Shown one piece after another: positions 1 through 6,442 of a stretch of 51,868 nucleotides of DNA. Where the stretch lies: contig CAZALU010000011.1 in the NCBI GenBank assembly GCA_964486075.1, positions 1 to 51,868 of the forward strand, in the 5' to 3' direction. The position numbers and the translations under genes are program-made. This stretch comes from JAHIJO01 sp964486075 (GTDB lineage: Bacteria > Verrucomicrobiota > Kiritimatiellia > JAAZAB01). The number at the start of each line of letters is the position of its first letter. Within the stretch, counting starts at the first letter, position 1. Under the pieces are notes generated by a model. It did not search any database. It worked only from the letters and a program-made list of their open reading frames with translations, and was not told the DNA's origin.

Positions 1-49
1 GTCTCTGTGGTAAATCCCCTCTTCGACCCACAGATTCTGGTGAGGAGCC
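1..49. repeat. Left copy of 49-bp inverted terminal sequence (IS-like end)
   Basis: These 49 bases are the exact reverse complement of the last 49 bases of the window. Identity stops sharply after GGAGCC, and the flanks on the two sides then differ. A sharp inner boundary reading GGCTCCTCACC outward looks like the end of an insertion sequence that continues outside the window. Both flanks are A-rich. The element family is not identified. Confidence 0.7.
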
Positions 50-218
50 AATAAAACATAATGGGGCCGCGAAGTGCTCTAGGTGGATAACAGTACGGGC
101 CCGAATTCAGAATGGCCTGCGAATAAGCCTCCACCAACTTATTCAGCTTCTTATTTGATCTGACTACGACCCGCAGGACTCCTGACTACCTGAGCATGTA
201 TCGACAACCTTTGATTGG

Positions 219-1112
219 CTAATTCTTTCCCATGCGCCGCCGCGGTTTCCTGGCGGAGATATCCAGACTGGTCACGTAATCCCCCAGTGCTGTTTCCGGG
301 GGCAGGTTCTTCAGTAACGTACGATAGAGAGGGTCTTTCAAGGCGGTCATTGCCTCGATATACCCCGCCTTGGAAGTCAACTTGAGCGGAGTGAACCCGG
401 CGGCCCTGGCCATGGCTTCGGTTTCCGAAATCAGGACGGCGCCGGCGATGCAGCCGACCAGCGCAGTCACCGATTTGCGTATCGCTGGGGGTAGGGGGCG
501 GAGCAGGGCCAAGTCCGATATGGCGGCGCGCCCGCCGGGCTTGAGCACGCGCGCTATTTCGCGCCAGACCTGCGGCTTGTCGGGCGACAGGTTGATGACG
601 CAATTGGAGATCACCACGTCCACGCTGGCGTCGGCGATCGGCAGGTGCTCGATTTCCCCCAGGCGGAATTCGACGTTGTCCAATCCTGTTCGCTTATGAA
701 ACGACTCGATGTTGTTCCTGGCCTTACTCAGCATCTCCGGGGTCATATCCACGCCGATTACACGCCCCTTGGGTCCAATCTTCCGGGCCACGAGAAAGAC
801 ATCGAACCCGCCGCCGCTGCCCAGGTCCAGAACCACTTCGCCAGGCATCAGGGCGGCTATGGCGCCTGGATTCCCGCAGGAGAGCCCCATGTTGGTCCCC
901 TCGGGCAGGCCGGCCAGTTCGGCATCAGAATACCCGACTATCCTGGCGACGCCGGCAGCACCGCTTCCTCCGCAGCACCTTTTTGTCGGGCCGCAGCATG
1001 ACTTTCCTCTTTTAGCAATGGCGGCGTAGCCTTTCCGCACGGTCTCGCGCACACTATTCGCTGCTATCGGCGGATTGCAACGCGATATCAGTTTGTTCAT
1101 AATCTTGCTCAT
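219..1112 (-). CDS. arsM: Arsenite S-adenosylmethionine methyltransferase ArsM
   Basis: Methylates arsenite with SAM in the cytoplasm, giving methylated and eventually volatile arsenicals. The 297-residue protein has the Rossmann SAM-binding motif VLDLGSGGGFD (about residues 94-104) followed by the acidic strand end GVDMTPEM. Three cysteines sit in the family's arsenite-binding contexts: C79 (GLSCGNP), C171 (SNCVINLSP) and C221 (VGCIAG). An extra double-Cys cluster occurs near the N-terminus (C39, C40, C46, C47), as in many bacterial ArsM proteins. The start has AAGGAAA eight bases upstream. It is the last gene of the arsenic operon, 28 bp after acr3, so efflux and methylation are probably co-expressed under ArsR. 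Confidence 0.95.
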   Translation of the reverse strand: MSKIMNKLISRCNPPIAANSVRETVRKGYAAIAKRGKSCCGPTKRCCGGSGAAGVARIVGYSDAELAGLPEGTNMGLSCGNPGAIAALMPGEVVLDLGSGGGFDVFLVARKIGPKGRVIGVDMTPEMLSKARNNIESFHKRTGLDNVEFRLGEIEHLPIADASVDVVISNCVINLSPDKPQVWREIARVLKPGGRAAISDLALLRPLPPAIRKSVTALVGCIAGAVLISETEAMARAAGFTPLKLTSKAGYIEAMTALKDPLYRTLLKNLPPETALGDYVTSLDISARKPRRRMGKN

Positions 1113-1140
1113 GCTCGTTTCCTTAACAGGGTTTTATCAT

Positions 1141-2223
1141 TCATGGGATAATCTCAACGCGCGAAACCGGCTCCGCGGGATAAAAACGGCGTCGGAAATA
1201 CAAGGCCACGTTCACCAGTCCGATCAGGACCGGCACTTCTACCAGTGGCCCGATTACGGCTGCGAAGGCCGCGCCATGGTTGATACCGAAGATGCCCACG
1301 GCCACCGCGATGGCCAGCTCGAAATTGTTGCTGGCGGCGGTAAAGGAGAGCGTCGCCGACTTGGAGTAGTTGGCCCCCGCCCTGGCACTCATCCAGAAAC
1401 TAAGCAGGAACATGACGACAAAATAAATCAGCAATGGCACGGCGATCAGGAGCACATGGCCCGGTTCGCGGATGATCTTCTCGCCCTGCAGCGAAAACAT
1501 AACCACGATGGTGAACAGCAGGGCCACCAGGGTGAGCGGCGAGATTCTGGGAATGAATTTCGTGTGATACCATTGCTTCCCGCGCGCCTTGACCAGCACC
1601 AGCCGGGTGATCATCCCCGCCAGGAAGGGGATGCCCAGATAGATGAACACGCTTTCGGCCACCTGCCGGATGGTGATGTTGACCACAGCCCCGGAGAGCC
1701 CCAGCAAAGGCGGCAGCTTGGTGACGAAAAACCAGGCGAAGACACTGTAAAAGAGTACCTGGAAAATCGAGTTGAAGGCCACCAGTCCGGCACAATATTC
1801 GCAATCGCCTTTGGCCAGATCGTTCCAGACGATGACCATGGCGATACAGCGTGCCAGGCCGATCAGGATCAGCCCGATCATGAACTCCGGCTGGTTGTGC
1901 AGAAAAGTAATGGCCAGCAGGAACATCAGGATCGGGCCGACGATCCAGTTCTGAATCAAGCTCAACCCCAGGACCTTCCAGTCCCGGAAGACGTCCCCTA
2001 ATTCCTCGTATTTGACCTTCGCCAACGGCGGATACATCATCAGGATCAGTCCGATGGCAATGGGAATGCTGGTCTGAGTTCCTTCCGGTCGCAGGGACCC
2101 GATCCAGTTTCCGAAGGCCGGCGCCGCGTAGCCCAGGAATACCCCGATTCCCATTGCGATAAAAATCCATAAGGTCAAGTAGCGATCCAGGAAAGAAAGT
2201 CGCTTGGTAATTCCTTCGCTCAT
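1141..2223 (-). CDS. acr3: ACR3-family arsenite efflux permease
   Basis: Inner-membrane arsenite/H+ antiporter of the bile/arsenite/riboflavin transporter superfamily, expelling As(III). The 360-residue protein is the usual ACR3 length with about ten hydrophobic segments. The family's essential cysteine is C126 in GLARCIAMVIVWNDLAKGD, and a conserved glutamate lies in GPLVEVPVLIGLVN near residue 330. The start ATG follows a strong AAGGAG. It lies 18 bp after a P-type-ATPase remnant and 28 bp before arsM. No arsA partner is present, as expected for ACR3 rather than ArsB systems. Confidence 0.95.
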   Translation of the reverse strand: MSEGITKRLSFLDRYLTLWIFIAMGIGVFLGYAAPAFGNWIGSLRPEGTQTSIPIAIGLILMMYPPLAKVKYEELGDVFRDWKVLGLSLIQNWIVGPILMFLLAITFLHNQPEFMIGLILIGLARCIAMVIVWNDLAKGDCEYCAGLVAFNSIFQVLFYSVFAWFFVTKLPPLLGLSGAVVNITIRQVAESVFIYLGIPFLAGMITRLVLVKARGKQWYHTKFIPRISPLTLVALLFTIVVMFSLQGEKIIREPGHVLLIAVPLLIYFVVMFLLSFWMSARAGANYSKSATLSFTAASNNFELAIAVAVGIFGINHGAAFAAVIGPLVEVPVLIGLVNVALYFRRRFYPAEPVSRVEIIP

Positions 2224-2241
2224 GGGATCTGTCTCCTTGTT

Positions 2242-2445
2242 TTACACGATCATTACTCTGCGTTTTGCCCACCGCAGGAGCGTGGAGCTGAACACGACTG
2301 TTACGCAACCCGCTTCCTGAAAAACAACCGTAAGGATGGGGGTCATCATTCCCATGACCCCTAACGCCAGCCCGGTGCCGTTGTAAATCATGAAAAAAAA
2401 GATATTCAGCTTGATGCGACGCATGACTTTCGCTGACATCCACAT
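2242..2445 (-). pseudogene. C-terminal remnant of a P1B-type heavy-metal ATPase
   Basis: A 67-residue frame with two hydrophobic stretches resembling only the last two membrane helices of metal-pumping P1B ATPases: a QN-like RRIKLNIFFFMIYNGTG start, a MTPI turn, and a final FSSTLLRWAK like the SSxxVVxNSLRL end of those pumps. Weak similarity continues a few codons upstream of the ATG (GNIELSGVVDF), with no phosphorylation or ATP-binding domain anywhere nearby. No ribosome-binding site precedes the ATG. It sits between the Cys-rich gene and acr3. It is most simply the tail of a deleted metal ATPase; a small functional membrane peptide cannot be excluded. Confidence 0.5.
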
Positions 2446-2538
2446 GAAATCGACAACCCCGGATAGTTCAATGTTTCCTTCATGGACATGAGAGGCATAT
2501 AACCTGCGATGCCAGGGATCGGGAAAATACCTGCAACG

Positions 2539-2724
2539 CTATTTGCTGCAGCAGGAAGCGGGAGTATCTTGTTGCGCCGCCTTCTTCTGTTGCTCGATGT
2601 CCGGCCGGGCCGGGCCGCAACAGCTTCCACCCGAACCGCAACACCCTCCGGTCTTGGTCATGGACTCCCAGATCATGGCCCAAAAGCTTTTCGTTTGGTT
2701 CTGGTTTTTCACATTAGTTTCCAT
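2539..2724 (-). CDS. Small cysteine-rich protein of the arsenic operon
   Basis: A 61-residue cytoplasmic-looking protein with the cluster GGCCGSGGSCCGP and a C-terminal CCSK end. Six cysteines are arranged as three CC pairs, suitable for binding As(III) or another soft metal. The start at 2724 is chosen because AAGGAGA lies 8-9 bases upstream; a longer in-frame start at 2787 would overlap the preceding gene. Small CC-rich peptides of this kind occur next to ACR3/ArsM genes, but I do not know a demonstrated function. Binding or delivering arsenite to ACR3 or ArsM is inference. It lies 29 bp after the CcdA-like gene in the same operon. Confidence 0.7.
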   Translation of the reverse strand: METNVKNQNQTKSFWAMIWESMTKTGGCCGSGGSCCGPARPDIEQQKKAAQQDTPASCCSK

Positions 2725-2753
2725 GCTCGTATCTCCTTTTATTTGCAGTTTAT

Positions 2754-3464
2754 TTAGAAAGTTACCAACAAATAGAATCCCGCGCACACAAGCAGAATGC
2801 CGGCGACGATTCGGATCGCGGCTTCCGCTTTCTGCGCTTTGATCGCCGCTTTCCCCAGCGAAACACCGAGGAGGATGGCGCCGAGCGGCAGGCTGAACCC
2901 CACGCCAAAAGCCGCCATGAGGGCCATACCCCAGAGGACCCGGCCCATCAAAACGCTGGCGCCGATGACGATGAATATTCCGGGATTGCAGGGCAGCGAA
3001 CTGGCCGCCACCCCGCCGCCGATCAACAACCCCGCAATCACGGTGCCCGGCATCCCCTGCACGGCAGAACGCGTTTCCGCCTTGTGAAATAACTGCGGCA
3101 GTTTTACGGGCAGCAACTTGAGCGCGGCGAGGCCCAGGAGGATGGCGATGGCGCCCGCAAAGATCTTCCAGTACCTCCCGAGCAGCGCCTGCGCGGTCTG
3201 GCCCGCAAACCCGGCCACAACCCCGAGCATAATCAGCGCCAGCGTGGTGCCAATCATGAACGAAATTGCGGACACGACAGCAATGCGCCGGTTAATCTCC
3301 TGGCGCGTGCCCGAATAGGCCAGCAGCATACCCATGGCCGGCAAGGCGCAACAGGCGCTGGCTATGGCGCTTGCCAGTCCCAGTAGGAATGCCAGCGGCA
3401 AAGCCGCCGGCCCCATGCTGGCCGCCTGAAGTGTTTCTGTAACCCATTTCAACATGTCCGCCAT
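2754..3464 (-). CDS. CcdA/DsbD-like membrane thiol-transfer protein
   Basis: A 236-residue protein with about six membrane helices, the size and plan of the CcdA family, which carries electrons from cytoplasmic thioredoxin across the membrane. Expected cysteine sites are C38-C39 (ASACCALPAMG) in the first helix and C159 (ASSLPCNPGIF) with the family's PCxP-like kink in the fourth. Family members usually have one Cys per site, so the extra neighbouring Cys is notable. It starts 12 bp after the thioredoxin-like gene, implying translation as a pair. In this operon it is more likely to serve metalloid thiol chemistry than cytochrome c maturation, since no cytochrome genes are nearby; that is inference. 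Confidence 0.8.
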   Translation of the reverse strand: MADMLKWVTETLQAASMGPAALPLAFLLGLASAIASACCALPAMGMLLAYSGTRQEINRRIAVVSAISFMIGTTLALIMLGVVAGFAGQTAQALLGRYWKIFAGAIAILLGLAALKLLPVKLPQLFHKAETRSAVQGMPGTVIAGLLIGGGVAASSLPCNPGIFIVIGASVLMGRVLWGMALMAAFGVGFSLPLGAILLGVSLGKAAIKAQKAEAAIRIVAGILLVCAGFYLLVTF

Positions 3465-3476
3465 AGTCGTATCCCC

Positions 3477-4208
3477 CTAATTACAACCGCTCGGACCGCA
3501 GCCGGATGGTCCGCAACCGCCGGCGCTCGATGCGGCGACAAATCCTTGGATGAGTTTCGGCTCGGTAATTTCACCCGAAACCGGAATCATCCCGCGTCCC
3601 TTGACCATCGCGAGGACACACGGCGCCGATATTTGCGTGACGATCTGCGTATAGTCAGGCGCGTCCTTCTGCAGGGTGAAGAGCCCGATCTTTTCTCCCT
3701 TGGCTTCGAGCGTCTCTGCCGCGCTCCGCATTTCCGCCAGGGGCGCCTTGAGCAGAGGCTCGTTTGTGCCGGGCAGGAACACAAACACCCCGCCCGTATC
3801 GGCGGCCAGCGCGTTCAGTTCGGAAAGCGCGCCGATCTCTTTTACGGCAACCGGGGCCGGGGCGGCGGGCGCCGTATCCGTTGCCGCGTCGCCAGGCAAG
3901 CGGCCACTTGGCGACAAAGTCGCCGACGTGGCGGGCGCGGCGCCGGCGGCAGGCGCGGGCACCGGTCCTATGGCCGGCAAAGCGGCAAAGCCGGATACTG
4001 CTTTCTCAGCCGGGGTACCGCTGGTCTTCATCATGGCCCGTGCCATCAACACGCCGGCGGCAAGAATGATGATCGCCCCCACGATCCAGCGCGCGCTACT
4101 TGCCGGCCCGGCAGCATGACAACCGCAGTCAGGGACACACGCCGATGCCTCTTGTTTCGGCGTGTCCATGTCGTCAGACGGTTTTGGATCTTGATTCTTT
4201 GTAGTCAT
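3477..4208 (-). CDS. Membrane-anchored thioredoxin-like protein with Cys-rich ends
   Basis: A 243-residue protein: a short N-terminal tail with three cysteines (ACVPDCGCH, residues 23-31), one membrane helix (about 41-58), an Ala/Pro-rich linker to about 125, then a thioredoxin-like fold region (GGVFVFLPG to KLIQGFVAAS). It ends in GGCGPSGCGPSGCN with three regularly spaced cysteines. The domain lacks the CxxC active site; a single Cys sits in SAPCVLAMVKGRG, near where thioredoxins have the cis-proline loop. The start has AGGAG upstream and lies 25 bp after arsR. Pairing with the CcdA-like gene suggests it accepts electrons or binds arsenite outside the membrane. Function is not established. 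Confidence 0.7.
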   Translation of the reverse strand: MTTKNQDPKPSDDMDTPKQEASACVPDCGCHAAGPASSARWIVGAIIILAAGVLMARAMMKTSGTPAEKAVSGFAALPAIGPVPAPAAGAAPATSATLSPSGRLPGDAATDTAPAAPAPVAVKEIGALSELNALAADTGGVFVFLPGTNEPLLKAPLAEMRSAAETLEAKGEKIGLFTLQKDAPDYTQIVTQISAPCVLAMVKGRGMIPVSGEITEPKLIQGFVAASSAGGCGPSGCGPSGCN

Positions 4209-4233
4209 TGGTCGTTTCTCCTATTTATGGGTT

Positions 4234-4614
4234 TTAACGTTTCCTTTGCCGCCGGCAAAGGCTTTCCGGATCGCAGGCCATAACGCGCTTGAGGGCGGCC
4301 GTATCCCGCCGCATCGCCTCATCGTCCTTCAGCACTTCACCGATCCATTTCAACACCGGCCGCACAAACTCGCCGGCCGCTCCCTGCGGCAGGCGATAGT
4401 AGGCCCATCGGCCCTCTTTGCGCGAATCCACAAGGCCGGCTACGCTCAGAATGGACAAATGTTTGGAAACCGTTGAGGGCGCCAGACCGAGCACTTCCAC
4501 TATCCGGCAGACGCACAGTTCACCCGGCCGCAGCAGCATCAGGATGCGCACCCGCTGAATATCGGCGAGGGCCTTGGTGACCCGCAGGGTGGATCGCAAC
4601 ATTTCGCTTCTCAT
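4234..4614 (-). CDS. arsR: ArsR/SmtB-family metalloid-responsive repressor
   Basis: A 126-residue winged-helix repressor that probably releases DNA when As(III) binds. The metal-sensing motif ELCVC (C34, C36) lies at the start of the DNA-recognition region, followed by the recognition helix APSTVSKHLSILSVAGLV and the wing DSRKEGRWAYYRLP. Those are hallmark features of ArsR. AAGGAG lies about nine bases before the ATG. It is the first gene of the operon, 25 bp before the thioredoxin-like gene, and likely represses its own promoter at 4652-4680. Further cysteines near the C-terminus (C114, C120) could complete a binding site; that is speculation. Confidence 0.93.
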   Translation of the reverse strand: MRSEMLRSTLRVTKALADIQRVRILMLLRPGELCVCRIVEVLGLAPSTVSKHLSILSVAGLVDSRKEGRWAYYRLPQGAAGEFVRPVLKWIGEVLKDDEAMRRDTAALKRVMACDPESLCRRQRKR

Positions 4615-4651
4615 GGCGTTTGGCTCCTTGTATCAATTCGTTATGTGTCGA

Positions 4652-4680
4652 AATATAATACTATTGACCGGTGCTGTCAA
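4652..4680 (-). promoter_or_regulatory. Sigma70-type promoter of the arsenic operon
   Basis: On the minus strand a perfect -35 box TTGACA (4675-4680) is separated by 17 bp from TATATT (4652-4657). The start codon of arsR lies 38 bp further. AT-rich sequence around and just downstream of the -10 box is a likely ArsR binding site, but no clean dyad is evident. Confidence 0.75.
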
Positions 4681-4757
4681 GCGGAAGATTGCAAGATTGC
4701 AGCCGTTGCCGCGCGAAGCATGGGGGGGGGCGGAACTGCGGCGCACGGGGCGGGCGA

Positions 4758-4796
4758 GGGGCCTGCCGCCCCGCCGGCAGTCGGCGGGCAGGCCCC
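4758..4796 (-). terminator. GC-rich hairpin after the radical SAM gene
   Basis: GGGGCCTGCCGCC at 4758-4770 pairs with GGCGGGCAGGCCCC at 4783-4796 (one bulged base). It lies 10 bp beyond the stop of the minus-strand radical SAM gene and upstream of the ars promoter. It would fold on either strand. No U-run follows on the minus strand, so it is a hairpin or repeat unit rather than a textbook terminator. Confidence 0.45.
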
Positions 4797-4805
4797 GGGT
4801 GGAAT

Positions 4806-6224
4806 TCATTTAGCCAGTTTACGCCTTCTTGTCTTTTTAAATTCTTTTTTCAAGGCGTCAAGCAGGATGCCGGGAAGCGCCAGGAACACGCCCAGCCATT
4901 CGTAATCCGAAATCATATGCAACCGGTATATCTTTCGGAACAACCTGCCAATCTGCGGGAGCGTGTAGAATTTAAATCTTATCCGGTTCCGGATCCGCTT
5001 CAAGTCCTTGATGCTGTAGCGGTCTGAATAGACCGAGCCGTGCGAGGCGGTGTAGTGATAGCCGGGAGTGTTCTCGATCACTTCTTTCAGGGGGGAAAAC
5101 TTGTCCACGCGGAGCTTCTGAAAGCTTATCGAATCGAGCTTCAGTTCCTTCGCGAACTGGGCGATATAGACCATTTCCTCTTCCGTTTCCCCGATATTGC
5201 CGTAGATAAAATAGCCGTGGATAAAAATGTTATACTTGTTAAAGATTTTAAATGCTTCTCTTATCTTGGACTGGTTAAACCCCTTGTTGAAATGCTTCAA
5301 AATCTTGTCATGGGGCGATTCAACGCCAACGAGAAATATCTTGAAGCCGGCCTTTTCCGCCTTTTTCAGCAGTTCTTCATCCCGGGCTATTTCGATCCGG
5401 GTCTGGACAATGAAGGACTTTTTGATTCCGTTCGCGACGATTTGATCGCACAGCAGCTTGCTTCTTTCGGGATTCGTAAAAAAATTATCGTCGCTGAACA
5501 TGATGACATCTGCGGTAATACCCTTGATTTCCTCGACAACCGATTCGAGCGGCCTTTCCACGTATTTTCTTTTCTGGCCAAGGGGGTTCAGGTTGAAAGT
5601 GCAGAATCGGCAGTTAAAGGGACATCCCCGGGAAGCGAGCACCGTGTCAAAGGTCAGGTTGGATATCTGAACTCCATTTTGGGTCCAGCGGTAAGGATGC
5701 CTTCGCAGCGACCTGTCCGGGTAGGGAACATGCAGGATATCCGGAAGGTCCCTGTTTGCGTTGTGAATTATTTTACCATTCTCCCGGTACGATAGTCCCT
5801 GAATATCCTTCAGGGGAAGGTCGTTGACGATATCCTTGATCGTGTCTTCCCCTTCGCCCCTCACGATGATATCGACATTGGGGCACCGCTCAAAAATGGT
5901 TTCCACTTCCGCGGTTGCCTTGTTCCCGCCGACCACGGTGGTTACTTCGTCCGGCAGTCCGGCGATAAAATCGCAAATCGCGCTGAACTGGGAGCTCCAG
6001 GTAATGCTGATGCACAGGAGATCAATATCTTTCCTAATGAATCCGGACAAAGCTTCGGCATCCTGGTATTCCGGTTCATATCTCAAGTCAAGGAGGGTCA
6101 CCTTTCCCACAAGGTCTTTCATGTTCGTGGCGATGTATTCCAGGCCCGTGGACGGAAAGACTCCCATCGTGGCGGTCGAATCCCTGGCATAAGGATTCAA
6201 TGCGAGCGCGTGTTGATATTTCAT
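4806..6224 (-). CDS. B12-binding-domain radical SAM protein
   Basis: A 472-residue enzyme with an N-terminal cobalamin-binding-like Rossmann domain (about residues 1-165, ending VDIIVRGEGEDTIKDIV, the family's GEGE signature). A radical SAM barrel follows with the cluster motif RGCPFNCRFCTF (CxxxCxxC, near residue 205), then a basic C-terminal tail. The cobalamin DxHxxG motif is not seen, as in many relatives. The substrate cannot be told from sequence. It lies between the ars operon and the metal-efflux operon but is visibly AT-richer than either. The start at 6224 is chosen because upstream in-frame codons belong to a PII-like remnant; no strong ribosome-binding site is seen. A role in organoarsenical or lipid modification is only a guess. 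Confidence 0.8.
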   Translation of the reverse strand: MKYQHALALNPYARDSTATMGVFPSTGLEYIATNMKDLVGKVTLLDLRYEPEYQDAEALSGFIRKDIDLLCISITWSSQFSAICDFIAGLPDEVTTVVGGNKATAEVETIFERCPNVDIIVRGEGEDTIKDIVNDLPLKDIQGLSYRENGKIIHNANRDLPDILHVPYPDRSLRRHPYRWTQNGVQISNLTFDTVLASRGCPFNCRFCTFNLNPLGQKRKYVERPLESVVEEIKGITADVIMFSDDNFFTNPERSKLLCDQIVANGIKKSFIVQTRIEIARDEELLKKAEKAGFKIFLVGVESPHDKILKHFNKGFNQSKIREAFKIFNKYNIFIHGYFIYGNIGETEEEMVYIAQFAKELKLDSISFQKLRVDKFSPLKEVIENTPGYHYTASHGSVYSDRYSIKDLKRIRNRIRFKFYTLPQIGRLFRKIYRLHMISDYEWLGVFLALPGILLDALKKEFKKTRRRKLAK

Positions 6225-6409
6225 TTTCTTGGTTTTATTGACAAAGCCGAGTTGCGTCCCTTCATCGAGGTAGTGCTGGGCCTTTCCCCCGGCCATGCGG
6301 CCAAAGCCCCGGCACGACAGCAGGGTAACGCCGTGAACCTGGGCGGCTCGCAGGGCATCCGTGACCTTTTCGGCATGAACGGTTGGATATACGCTATGAT
6401 CAGCTTCCT
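6225..6409 (-). pseudogene. Decayed PII-like protein gene of the metal-efflux operon
   Basis: Read on the minus strand, the bases after the RND pump gene encode KLIIAYIQPFM and, one frame over, EKVTDALRAAQVHGVTLLSC RGFGR (written in two parts). This matches the start and GFGR core of PII-like regulators that often follow RND metal pumps. Three lesions are visible: the start position reads AGG instead of ATG, six bases after a good AGGAG; about one base is missing near 6385; and the 3' end stops at GFVNKTK, where the radical SAM gene begins. The intact family is about 100 residues, so nearly half is lost. Confidence 0.65.
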
Positions 6410-6442
6410 GCCGGACTCCTTCCTGAATTCGCTGTTACTGGT

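Noticed and set aside
6225..6296. N-terminal extension of the radical SAM protein (MAGGKAQHYLDEG...)
   Set aside because: The residues match a PII-like protein, continue upstream of the ATG in the same frame, and are unlike cobalamin-domain N-termini.
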